NCBI RefSeq assembly: GCF_001544495.1
Contig: NZ_FCNZ02000017.1
Coordinates: forward strand, 1-64,000
Source: Caballeronia telluris
GTDB lineage: Bacteria; Pseudomonadota; Gammaproteobacteria; Burkholderiales; Burkholderiaceae
Length of the DNA stretch: 64,000 bases
Direction of reading: 5' to 3'
This document shows positions 18,200 to 25,837 of this stretch, piece by piece. The notes under the pieces are model-generated. The model saw nothing but the letters and a program-made list of their open reading frames with translations, was not told the origin of the DNA and did no database searches. Each line of letters opens with the position of its first letter. The first letter of the stretch is position 1. The translations under genes and the position numbers were made by a program.

Positions 18200-19123
18200 T
18201 CACTTCGGCCATTCATCCAGCGCATCGTTGAAAAGGGACGCGACGACGCCACGCAGCCACATCGTGCGCGCGTCGTTGTGGAACTTGCGATGCCAGTGCT
18301 GCCGGAGATCGAAGTGCGGCAGGGAGAGCGGCGGCTCGGCGAGCGTGATCGACGCATGCTCGGCGACATAGGCGAAGCCGATCGCGTGCGGCACGGTCGC
18401 GATCAGATCCGTGCGCGAAAGAATGAAGGGCAAACTCATGAAGTGCGGCGTTTCGAGCACTGCGCGTCGTCGAATGCGTTGTTTGTCGAGAAAATTCTCA
18501 AGGATTTCCTGGCTGCGTCCTTCGGCGCGCACGACGGCGTGTCCGCATGCGATGAACTGTTCGAGCGTGAGCGGCCCGCGCGCAAACGGATGATCGCGCC
18601 GCATCAGGCAGATGAAGCGGTGCGAGAAAAGCCGTTGCTGAAAGAAGTTGTTGCCGCCGAGATCCGGAAAATAGCCGACCGCGAGATCGATGTCGCCGGC
18701 TTCCAGCCCGCGTTCGACTTCGCCGTGCGCGAGCGATACCGAGCGCAGGTTCGCATGCGGCGCCTCGACGGCGAGCGCTTGCAGAAGACGCGGCAGGAAC
18801 ACGATTTCGCCGACGTCGGACAGGGCGATCGAAAACGTGTCGGTCGTTGCGGCCGGGTCGAAATGCTGGGTGTCGAGCAGGCCGCGTTCGATGCGGTCGA
18901 GCGCCTCGCGCGCGGCGGGCACGAGCGAGAGCGCGCGGGGCGTGGGTTCCATGCCGCGCGAAGTCCGCACGAACAGCGGGTCGTTGAAATAGTCGCGCAA
19001 CCGGCCGAGCGCCGTGCTCACGCGCGGCTGGCTCACGCCGAGCCGTTCGGCGGCGCGGCTGACGTTGCGCGTCTCCTCGATCGCGACGAGATACGGGATG
19101 AGGTTCAGATCGAGGTCGTTCAT
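18200..19123 (-). CDS. LysR family transcriptional regulator (second, NodD/LeuO-like subgroup)
   Basis: A 307-residue LTTR. The HTH is LNLIPYLVAIEETRNVSRAA then ERLGVSQPRVSTALGRLRDY, followed by FNDPLFVRTSRGMEPTPRAL, the pattern of the NodD/LeuO/NahR subgroup. The effector domain is of normal length. It lies between the IclR regulator (84 bases upstream) and the first LysR gene. A role in aromatic-compound control is plausible from context but is inference only. Confidence 0.88.
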   Translation of the reverse strand: MNDLDLNLIPYLVAIEETRNVSRAAERLGVSQPRVSTALGRLRDYFNDPLFVRTSRGMEPTPRALSLVPAAREALDRIERGLLDTQHFDPAATTDTFSIALSDVGEIVFLPRLLQALAVEAPHANLRSVSLAHGEVERGLEAGDIDLAVGYFPDLGGNNFFQQRLFSHRFICLMRRDHPFARGPLTLEQFIACGHAVVRAEGRSQEILENFLDKQRIRRRAVLETPHFMSLPFILSRTDLIATVPHAIGFAYVAEHASITLAEPPLSLPHFDLRQHWHRKFHNDARTMWLRGVVASLFNDALDEWPK

Positions 19124-19207
19124 GCGGCGGGCATTTTCGGCACGGTTATCGGCGGGCGAGATAAAGGGTAGTGCCTCTTTCGTCTTTTCGAATAGTGGCG
19201 CTTGTGC

Positions 19208-20023
19208 CTATCCGCGCCGCGCGACCATCTCCGAGACGCGTTGCGCCGCGTCCTGCAGCGGTTCGAGAAACGCCTTCACCATCTGCTTCGCGCTCTTTCG
19301 CTGCGCATTCCCGCTGATATTGAGCGCCGCGATCACGCGCCCCTGCCGGTCGCGGATCGGCGCCGACATCGAGATCAGCCCTTCCTCTAGTTCCTGATCG
19401 ACGATCGCCCAGCCCTGACGGCGCACGGCGCGGATCGCTTCGGCGAGCGCGGCGTGGTCGGTGAGTGTGCGCGGCGTGCGGGCGACGAGCTCGCTCGCGT
19501 CGAGCACGGCGTCGAGTTGCGTGTCGTCGAGCGCGGCGAGCAGCACGCGGCCCATCGACGTGCAGAACGCCGGCAGGCGGCTGCCGATCGAAAGGTTCTG
19601 CGTGATGATCTTGTGAGTCGGCACGCGCAGCACGTAGACGATGTCCGTGCCGTTCAGCACGGCGGCCGAGCAGCTCTCGTGCACCCGTTCGACGAGTTCC
19701 TCCATCACCGGCTCGGCGAGATTCCAGAACGGCATCGACGTGAGATAGGCGAAACCCAGGTCCAGGATCTTCGGCGTAAGCTGAAAGCGCCGCCCGTCAG
19801 CCTCGACGTAGCCTAGCGCCTGCAGCGTCAGCAGGATGCGGCGCGCGCCCGCACGCGTGAGGCCCGCGGCGGCGGCCACTTCGGTCAGCGTCTGCGCGGG
19901 GCGGCTCGCGTCGAACGAGCGGATCACAGCGAGTCCGCGCGCGAACGACTGGACATACGAATCGCCGGGCTTCGCTGTGTCCGGCTCGTCACTGGAGAGA
20001 ACTTGCGCTGGATCGTCGTTCAT
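19208..20023 (-). CDS. pcaR: IclR family regulator, likely PcaR
   Basis: A 271-residue IclR-type protein. The N-terminal winged HTH is at about 25-85 (SFARGLAVIRSFDASRPAQT ... GLTRAGARRILLTLQALGYV). The effector domain contains CTSMGRVLLAALDDTQLDAV and ISMSAPIRDRQGRVIAALNI. These strings fit the PcaR/PcaU/PobR branch, which senses beta-ketoadipate or protocatechuate. It is divergent from pcaIJFBDC with 217 bases between start codons, and that gap holds inverted repeats of GTTCG half-sites. The name is from family plus context; the ligand is not proven. Confidence 0.82.
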   Translation of the reverse strand: MNDDPAQVLSSDEPDTAKPGDSYVQSFARGLAVIRSFDASRPAQTLTEVAAAAGLTRAGARRILLTLQALGYVEADGRRFQLTPKILDLGFAYLTSMPFWNLAEPVMEELVERVHESCSAAVLNGTDIVYVLRVPTHKIITQNLSIGSRLPAFCTSMGRVLLAALDDTQLDAVLDASELVARTPRTLTDHAALAEAIRAVRRQGWAIVDQELEEGLISMSAPIRDRQGRVIAALNISGNAQRKSAKQMVKAFLEPLQDAAQRVSEMVARRG

Positions 20024-20052
20024 GGGGAAAGGTCCGTCGGTAAAAACCCGTA

Positions 20053-20128
20053 GTTCGTTGACACGACAACGAACGCAGGAATAACATCGCGTTGTTCGCT
20101 AATCGAATCCATGTTCGCATGCCGAACA
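20053..20128. promoter_or_regulatory. GTTCG inverted repeats between pcaR and pcaI (candidate regulator sites)
   Basis: Three adjacent inverted repeats share a GTTCG/CGAAC half-site. GTTCGTTG (20053-20060) pairs with CAACGAAC (20067-20074), 8 bp perfect. GTTCG (20094-20098) faces CGAAT (20104-20108). TGTTCG (20112-20117) pairs with CGAACA (20123-20128), 6 bp perfect. Repeated GTTCG-type motifs are what IclR-family pca regulators bind, so these are candidate operators; binding is inferred. Confidence 0.55.
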
Positions 20129-20240
20129 ATTCGAAGCAAGCGTTTTGAACCAGCAGGTTAACCCCGAGTCCGGTCCGGCACATCGTGAGCGCGTCGAACG
20201 CGTAAGAAGGCCGCCGGGCCACTCGCAGGAGAAGAACGGC

Positions 20241-20933
20241 ATGATCAACAAGATTTTCGATTCGCTCGCGTCGGCGGTGGCGGATGTGCACGACGGAGCG
20301 ACCATCATGATTGGCGGTTTCGGTACGGCGGGCATGCCGTCGGAACTGATCGACGCGCTGATCGAGCAGGGCGCGCGCGAACTGACGATCGTCAACAACA
20401 ACGCCGGCAATGGCGAAACGGGCCTCGCCGCGCTGCTCAAGGCGAAGCGCGTGCGCAAGATCATCTGTTCGTTTCCGCGCCAGACCGACTCGCAGGTCTT
20501 CGACGCGCTCTACCGCGCGGGCGAAATCGAACTCGAACTCGTGCCGCAGGGTAATCTCGCGGAACGCATCCGCGCGGCGGGCGCGGGCATCGGCGGCTTC
20601 TTCACGCCGACCGGCTTCGGCACGAAGCTCGCGGAGGGGAAGGAAACACGTCTGATCGACGGCAGGCAGTATGTGCTCGAAGCGCCGCTGCACGCCGATT
20701 TCGCGCTCGTGAAGGCATATAAGGGCGACCGCTGGGGCAATCTGGTCTATCGTAAAACTGCGCGCAACTTCGGGCCGATCATGGCGAGCGCGGCGAAAAC
20801 GGCGATCGTGCAGGTGTCGCAGGTCGTCGAACTCGGTGCACTCGATCCGGAAAACATCGTCACGCCGGGCATTTTCGTGCAGCGCGTCGTGGAAGTGCCG
20901 CAAGCCGTCCATCAAGCCGAACTCGCGGCCTAA
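20241..20933 (+). CDS. pcaI: 3-oxoadipate CoA-transferase subunit A
   Basis: A 230-residue family I CoA-transferase alpha subunit. It shows the glycine-rich IMIGGFGTAGMPSELIDAL and the late NLVYRKTARNFGPIMA and [14 protein letters not shown] motifs. With PcaJ it transfers CoA from succinyl-CoA to beta-ketoadipate. The downstream pcaF, pcaB, pcaD and pcaC genes identify it as PcaI rather than a general ScoA. The start at 20241 is preceded by AGGAGAAG; the frame is open further upstream without family residues. Confidence 0.93.
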   Translation: MINKIFDSLASAVADVHDGATIMIGGFGTAGMPSELIDALIEQGARELTIVNNNAGNGETGLAALLKAKRVRKIICSFPRQTDSQVFDALYRAGEIELELVPQGNLAERIRAAGAGIGGFFTPTGFGTKLAEGKETRLIDGRQYVLEAPLHADFALVKAYKGDRWGNLVYRKTARNFGPIMASAAKTAIVQVSQVVELGALDPENIVTPGIFVQRVVEVPQAVHQAELAA

Positions 20934-20949
20934 GCAAAAAGGAACAGCC

Positions 20950-21606
20950 ATGAAAAAACTGACTCGTGACGAAATGGCGAAACGCGTCGCCGCCGATATT
21001 CCCGAAGGCGCCTACGTGAACCTCGGCATCGGCGTGCCGACGCTCGTCGCCAATCACCTCGCGGCGGACCGCGAAATCTTCCTGCACAGCGAAAACGGCC
21101 TGCTCGGCATGGGCCCGGCGCCGGCCAAGGGCGAGGAAGACGACGAGCTCATCAACGCGGGCAAGCAGCACGTCACGCTGCTGACAGGCGGCGCCTTTTT
21201 CCACCACGCCGATTCGTTCGCGATGATGCGCGGCGGCCATCTCGATTTCTGCGTGCTCGGCGCGTTCCAGGTGTCGGCGAAGGGCGATCTCGCGAACTGG
21301 CACACCGGCGCGCCCGACGCGATTCCGGCGGTCGGCGGCGCGATGGATCTCGCGATCGGCGCCAAGCAGGTCTACGTGATGATGGAATTGCTGACCAAGC
21401 AGGGCGAGAGCAAGCTCGTTGCCGAGTGCTCGTATCCGGTGACGGGGGTGGACTGCGTCGATCGCGTGTACACGGATCTCGCCGTGTTCGACGTGACGCC
21501 GGAAGGCTTCGTCGTGCGCGAGATCGTCGATGGGCTCTCGTTCGAGGAGCTTCAGGAACTCGCCAAGGTGCCGCTGCAATACGCGCCGCTGACCGAAACC
21601 GCATAA
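20950..21606 (+). CDS. pcaJ: 3-oxoadipate CoA-transferase subunit B
   Basis: A 218-residue beta subunit with the catalytic Glu in LHSENGLLGMGPAP (E48) and the motifs GGHLDFCVLGAFQVS and GAMDLAIGAKQVYVMMEL. It completes the PcaIJ heterodimer that makes 3-oxoadipyl-CoA. It starts 16 bases after pcaI with AAGGAAC upstream. It is paralogous to ScoB at 3051-3692. Confidence 0.93.
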   Translation: MKKLTRDEMAKRVAADIPEGAYVNLGIGVPTLVANHLAADREIFLHSENGLLGMGPAPAKGEEDDELINAGKQHVTLLTGGAFFHHADSFAMMRGGHLDFCVLGAFQVSAKGDLANWHTGAPDAIPAVGGAMDLAIGAKQVYVMMELLTKQGESKLVAECSYPVTGVDCVDRVYTDLAVFDVTPEGFVVREIVDGLSFEELQELAKVPLQYAPLTETA

Positions 21607-21629
21607 GCCGAATATTCCCGGAGACATTG

Positions 21630-22832
21630 ATGAAAGAAGCATTTTTGTGTGACGCGATTCGTACCCCGATCGGCCGCTATGCGGGCGCGCTCTCGTCGGT
21701 GCGTGCCGACGACCTCGGCGCCGTGCCCCTGCGCGCGCTGATGGAGCGCAACAAGGACGTCGACTGGAACGCGGTCGAGGAAGTGATCTACGGCTGCGCG
21801 AACCAGGCGGGCGAGGACAATCGCAACGTCGCGCGCATGTCGACGCTGCTCGCTGGTTTGCCCGAAGGCATCGCGGGCACGACGGTGAACCGCCTGTGCG
21901 GCTCGGGCATGGACGCGATCGGCATCGCGGCGCGCGCGATCAAGTCGGGCGAAGCGAGTTTCCTGATCGCGGGTGGTGTGGAGAGCATGAGCCGCGCGCC
22001 GTTCGTGCAGGGCAAGGCGACGAGCGCCTTCTCGCGTCAGGCCGACATCTACGATACGACCATCGGCTGGCGCTTCGTCAATCCGTTGATGAAGAAACAA
22101 TACGGCGTCGATTCGATGCCGGAAACGGCGGAAAACGTCGCGGATGACTATAAGGTGAGCCGCGCCGATCAGGACGCGTTCGCCGTGCGCAGCCAGCAGA
22201 AGGCGGCGCGCGCGCAGAAGGACGGCACGCTCGCGCAGGAAATCGTCGCGGTGACGATCGCGCAGAAGAAGGGCGATCCGATTGTCGTCTCAAAGGACGA
22301 GCATCCGCGTGAGACGAGTCTCGAAGCGCTCGGAAAGTTAAAGGGCGTCGTGCGCCCGGACGGCAGCGTGACGGCGGGCAACGCGTCGGGCGTGAACGAC
22401 GGCGCGGCCGCGCTCATCATCGCCGACGAAGACAGCGCGAAGCGCTTCGGCCTCGTGCCGCGCGCACGCATTCTCGGCCTCGCGACGGCGGGCGTCGCGC
22501 CGCGCGTGATGGGCGTCGGCCCGGCGCCGGCGACGCAAAAGCTGCTCAAGCGCCTGAACATGACCATCGACCAGTTCGACGTGATCGAGCTGAACGAAGC
22601 GTTCGCGTCGCAGGGCCTCGCGGTGCTGCGCATGCTCGGCGTCGCGGACGACGATCCCCGTGTCAATCCGAACGGTGGCGCCATCGCCTTGGGTCATCCG
22701 CTCGGCATGAGCGGCGCGCGCCTCGTCACGACCGCGAGCTACCAGCTTCAGCGCACCGGCGGCCGCTTCGCGCTTTGCACGATGTGCATCGGCGTGGGGC
22801 AGGGCATCGCGATTGCGATCGAACGTGTCTGA
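21630..22832 (+). CDS. pcaF: 3-oxoadipyl-CoA thiolase
   Basis: A 400-residue thiolase that cleaves 3-oxoadipyl-CoA to succinyl-CoA and acetyl-CoA. The nucleophilic Cys is C90 in NRLCGSGMDAIG. The C-terminal histidine is in GGAIALGHPLGMSGAR and the second cysteine in LCTMCIGVGQG. The start MKEAFLCDAIRTPIGRYAGA is typical of PcaF. It ends in an overlap region with the pcaB start. Confidence 0.95.
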   Translation: MKEAFLCDAIRTPIGRYAGALSSVRADDLGAVPLRALMERNKDVDWNAVEEVIYGCANQAGEDNRNVARMSTLLAGLPEGIAGTTVNRLCGSGMDAIGIAARAIKSGEASFLIAGGVESMSRAPFVQGKATSAFSRQADIYDTTIGWRFVNPLMKKQYGVDSMPETAENVADDYKVSRADQDAFAVRSQQKAARAQKDGTLAQEIVAVTIAQKKGDPIVVSKDEHPRETSLEALGKLKGVVRPDGSVTAGNASGVNDGAAALIIADEDSAKRFGLVPRARILGLATAGVAPRVMGVGPAPATQKLLKRLNMTIDQFDVIELNEAFASQGLAVLRMLGVADDDPRVNPNGGAIALGHPLGMSGARLVTTASYQLQRTGGRFALCTMCIGVGQGIAIAIERV

Positions 22833-22836
22833 GCCC

Positions 22837-24195
22837 ATGTTGGCAGCGACCGGGCGGCTGACCGACCTCATCTGCGGCACCGACGCGATGAACGCGGTCT
22901 GGTCGCCGCACGCGACCGTCCAGGCGATGCTCGACGTCGAAGCCGCGCTCGCGCGCGCGTCGGCGGCGCATGGCGTGATTCCGTCGAGCGCGGTCGGGGC
23001 GATCGAAGCCGCGTGCCGCGCGGACGCGATCGACGCGCGCGCGCTCATGACGGGCGCGGCGGCGGGCGGCAATCTGGCGATTCCGCTCGTCAAGCTCTTG
23101 ACGGCGGTCGTGAAGAACGCGGACGCCGAAGCGGCCAAATACGTCCACTGGGGCGCGACGAGCCAGGACATCATCGACACCGGCACGGTGCTCCAGTTGC
23201 GCGCGGCGCTCGATCTCGTCGATGCCGACCTGCGCGACCTGTGCGCGGCGCTCGCCGATCAGGCGAGGAAATACCGCACGACGCCGATGATGGGCCGGAC
23301 CTGGCTTCAGCAGGCGCTGCCGATCACGCTCGGCCTCAAGTTCGCGCAATGGCTCGACGCGCTGACGCGTCACCGCGAGCGCCTTGCGATGCTGCGCTCG
23401 CGCGCGCTCGCGCTGCAGTTCGGCGGCGCGGCGGGCACGCTCGCGAGCCTGCGCGACAAGGCGCAAGGCGTCGCCCAGACGCTCGCCGACGAACTCTCGC
23501 TCGCGTTGCCCGCGCTGCCGTGGCATACCGAGCGCGACCGCATCGCGGAAACCGCTTCGTGCTTCGGCATGCTGATCGGCACGCTCGGCAAGATGGCGCG
23601 CGATATTTCGCTGTCCATGCAGACTGAAGTCGGCGAACTCGCTGAACCGGCGGCCGCGGGCAAGGGCGGTTCGTCGACGATGCCGCACAAACGCAATCCG
23701 GTCGGCTGCGCGGCGGTTCTGACCGCCGCGACGCGCGCGCCGGGGCTCGTCGCGACGGTTTTCGCGGGCATGCTGCAGGAGCACGAGCGCGCGCTCGGCG
23801 GCTGGCAGGCCGAGTGGGAAGCGCTGCCAGAACTCGCGCGCTTGGCGGGCGGGGCGCTCGCGCACATGAAGACCATCGTCGCGGACATCGAAGTGAACAC
23901 CGGGCGGCTCGCGGCGAATCTCGACGCGACGCGCGGCCTCGTGCTCGGCGAAGCGGTGATGCTTGCGCTCGGCGACCGGATCGGCCGGCTCGATGCGCAT
24001 AAGCTGGTCGAGCGCGCGTCGAAGGAGGCGGTCGCGAGCGGCCGCACGCTCTTCGACGTGCTGGGCGCGGACGCCACCGTCATGCAGCATCTCTCGACCG
24101 ATCAGTTGAAACAGTTGCTCGACCCGGCGAATTACGCCGGCTGTGCGCAGGCGTTCATCGACGCCGCGCTCGAGCTGCATCACGCCAACGCGTGA
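22837..24195 (+). CDS. pcaB: 3-carboxy-cis,cis-muconate cycloisomerase
   Basis: A 452-residue member of the fumarase/aspartase superfamily. Signature motifs are KYVHWGATSQDIIDTGTVLQ and GGSSTMPHKRNPVGCA, the latter carrying the mobile catalytic Ser loop. It converts 3-carboxymuconate to 4-carboxymuconolactone. I take ATG 22837, 4 bases after the pcaF stop. A GTG at 22825 overlapping that stop is a possible alternative. pcaD follows after 22 bases. Confidence 0.92.
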   Translation: MLAATGRLTDLICGTDAMNAVWSPHATVQAMLDVEAALARASAAHGVIPSSAVGAIEAACRADAIDARALMTGAAAGGNLAIPLVKLLTAVVKNADAEAAKYVHWGATSQDIIDTGTVLQLRAALDLVDADLRDLCAALADQARKYRTTPMMGRTWLQQALPITLGLKFAQWLDALTRHRERLAMLRSRALALQFGGAAGTLASLRDKAQGVAQTLADELSLALPALPWHTERDRIAETASCFGMLIGTLGKMARDISLSMQTEVGELAEPAAAGKGGSSTMPHKRNPVGCAAVLTAATRAPGLVATVFAGMLQEHERALGGWQAEWEALPELARLAGGALAHMKTIVADIEVNTGRLAANLDATRGLVLGEAVMLALGDRIGRLDAHKLVERASKEAVASGRTLFDVLGADATVMQHLSTDQLKQLLDPANYAGCAQAFIDAALELHHANA

Positions 24196-24217
24196 AAACC
24201 CAGGAGCGAAACGCAAA

Positions 24218-25012
24218 ATGCCTCACGCCGCCGTCAACGGTATCCAGCTTTACTATCGCGTCGACGCCGACGCGGGCGAGACCGCCCCGTGGCTCGTGCT
24301 GTCCAACTCGCTCGGCAGCGACATGTCGATGTGGGCGCCGCAAGCCGAGGCGTTCGCGAAGCACTATCGCGTGCTGCGTTACGACACGCGCGGCCACGGC
24401 CACTCCGATTCGCCGCAGGGCCCTTACACGATCGACCAGCTCGTCGGCGACGTGATCGGCCTCATGGACGCGCTGCACATCAAGCGCGCGCACTACTGCG
24501 GCCTGTCGATGGGCGGGCTGACCGGCGTCGGGCTCGCCGCGCGCCATCCGGAGCGTTTCGAGCGCGTGGTGCTGTCGAACACCGCCGCGCTGATCGGCTC
24601 GGATGCCGTCTGGACGCCGCGGGCGGCGAAGGCGCGCGAAGTCGGCGGCATGATCGGGCTGACGGACGCGGTCATTCCGCGCTGGTTCACGGCGGGTTTC
24701 ATCGAGCGCGAGCCGCTCGTGCTCGCGCCGATCCGCGACGTGTTCCGCCATACCTCGGGGGACGGCTACGCGTCGAATTGCGAAGCGATCCGCGATGCCG
24801 ACCTGCGCGACGAGGCGAAGACGATCAAGGCGCCGGTACTGGTGATCGCCGGCACGCACGACATGTCGACGCCGGCCGCGCAGGGCCGCGAACTTGCCGG
24901 CTATATAGAAGGGGCGCGCTACGTCGAACTCGACGCGGCGCATCTGTCGAACATCGAAAAATCGGCGGAATACACCCGCCACGTGCTGGAGTTCCTGGGA
25001 GAACAACGATGA
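24218..25012 (+). CDS. pcaD: 3-oxoadipate enol-lactonase
   Basis: A 264-residue alpha/beta hydrolase. The nucleophile elbow is GLSMGG with S97. RYDTRGHGHSDSPQGPYTID and the late DAAHLSNIE are typical of PcaD. It hydrolyses beta-ketoadipate enol-lactone to beta-ketoadipate. CAGGAG precedes the start. Its stop overlaps the pcaC ATG (ATGA), so the two are translationally coupled; in some bacteria the two are fused as PcaL, but here they are separate. Confidence 0.93.
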   Translation: MPHAAVNGIQLYYRVDADAGETAPWLVLSNSLGSDMSMWAPQAEAFAKHYRVLRYDTRGHGHSDSPQGPYTIDQLVGDVIGLMDALHIKRAHYCGLSMGGLTGVGLAARHPERFERVVLSNTAALIGSDAVWTPRAAKAREVGGMIGLTDAVIPRWFTAGFIEREPLVLAPIRDVFRHTSGDGYASNCEAIRDADLRDEAKTIKAPVLVIAGTHDMSTPAAQGRELAGYIEGARYVELDAAHLSNIEKSAEYTRHVLEFLGEQR

Positions 25013-25404
25013 CCGAAGACGAACGTTACGACGCGGGCTTGAGCGTGCGCCGCGCGGTGCTCGGCGACGCGCACGTGGACCGGTCGCTCGCCAATCGCAC
25101 CGATCTCACGACCGAGTTCCAAAACCTCATCACGCGCTATGCGTGGGGCGAGATCTGGACGCGTCCCGGCTTGCCGCGCCACACGCGCAGCCTCGTGACC
25201 ATCGCGATGATGGTGGCGCTCAATCGTAGCGAGGAACTCGCGCTGCATTTGCGGGCGGCGAAGAACAACGGCGTCTCGCGCGACGAGATCAAGGAAATCC
25301 TGATGCAGACCGCGATTTATTGCGGCGTTCCTGCGGCGAACTCGGCGTTTCATCTGGCGCAGAAGATTTTCGACGAGGATGACAAGGCGTTGCCGCCGGG
25401 GTGA
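25009..25404 (+). CDS. pcaC: 4-carboxymuconolactone decarboxylase
   Basis: A 131-residue carboxymuconolactone decarboxylase (AhpD-like fold). Characteristic motifs are RRAVLGDAHVDRSLANRTD, TRYAWGEIWTRPGLPRHTRS and IYCGVPAANSAFHLA. It decarboxylates 4-carboxymuconolactone to beta-ketoadipate enol-lactone. It overlaps pcaD by 4 bases and is the last gene of the pca operon; a strong terminator follows 32 bases later. Confidence 0.94.
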   Translation: MTEDERYDAGLSVRRAVLGDAHVDRSLANRTDLTTEFQNLITRYAWGEIWTRPGLPRHTRSLVTIAMMVALNRSEELALHLRAAKNNGVSRDEIKEILMQTAIYCGVPAANSAFHLAQKIFDEDDKALPPG

Positions 25405-25436
25405 GTCAGGTGTAGCGCTGTTGCGCGGGTTGGACG

Positions 25437-25472
25437 AAAGCCGTTCCGGGTTAAACCGGAACGGCTTTTTTT
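25437..25472 (+). terminator. Terminator of the pca operon
   Basis: A 13-bp perfect stem (25437-25449 with 25456-25468), a GTTAAA loop and a seven-base T tract (25466-25472). Confidence 0.93.
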
Positions 25473-25837
25473 CGTTTGTACGGCCCGGGTCGCCAAACGA
25501 ACTATCCCGATCAGGATAAGAATTCGAGGCATGCATCGTCCGAATGGACGGCGTGGTGCGGCTTTAAGACTTTTCGTATAGTTCAAATTTAACTTGATTG
25601 TGAAAATTGATCGTGTGTGAGCGATTTTTTTCGCGAGCCAGAGATAACCGTTGCGGATGCGTTGGAGCGTGATTGATTAGGCAATCGAATCGATATTCAT
25701 TGCGGCGCCATGAGGCCGGTTAGGGATGCTAAGTGCGTCGGATTCGGATTGAAGGGAATAGGCAGGATAGCTGCATGAAGTCAAAAAAATAGGCGCGTGA
25801 TTCACGTGCCTTTGAACCTGAGAGTGAGCAGATAAAA
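25473..25837. other. AT-rich intergenic region upstream of the adhesin
   Basis: A 365-base non-coding stretch. Its middle (about 25570-25640) is clearly richer in A/T than the surroundings, as often seen at transferred or H-NS-type silenced surface genes. A 21-bp near-perfect palindrome lies at 25791-25811 in the likely 5' untranslated region of the adhesin gene. I see no gene and no convincing sigma-70 promoter. Confidence 0.6.
25791..25811. promoter_or_regulatory. 21-bp near-perfect palindrome before the adhesin start
   Basis: Arms AGGCGCGTGA and TCACGTGCCT around a single central base; only one pair deviates (G:T). It ends 26 bases before the adhesin ATG. It may be an operator or an mRNA hairpin that affects translation. 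Confidence 0.4.
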
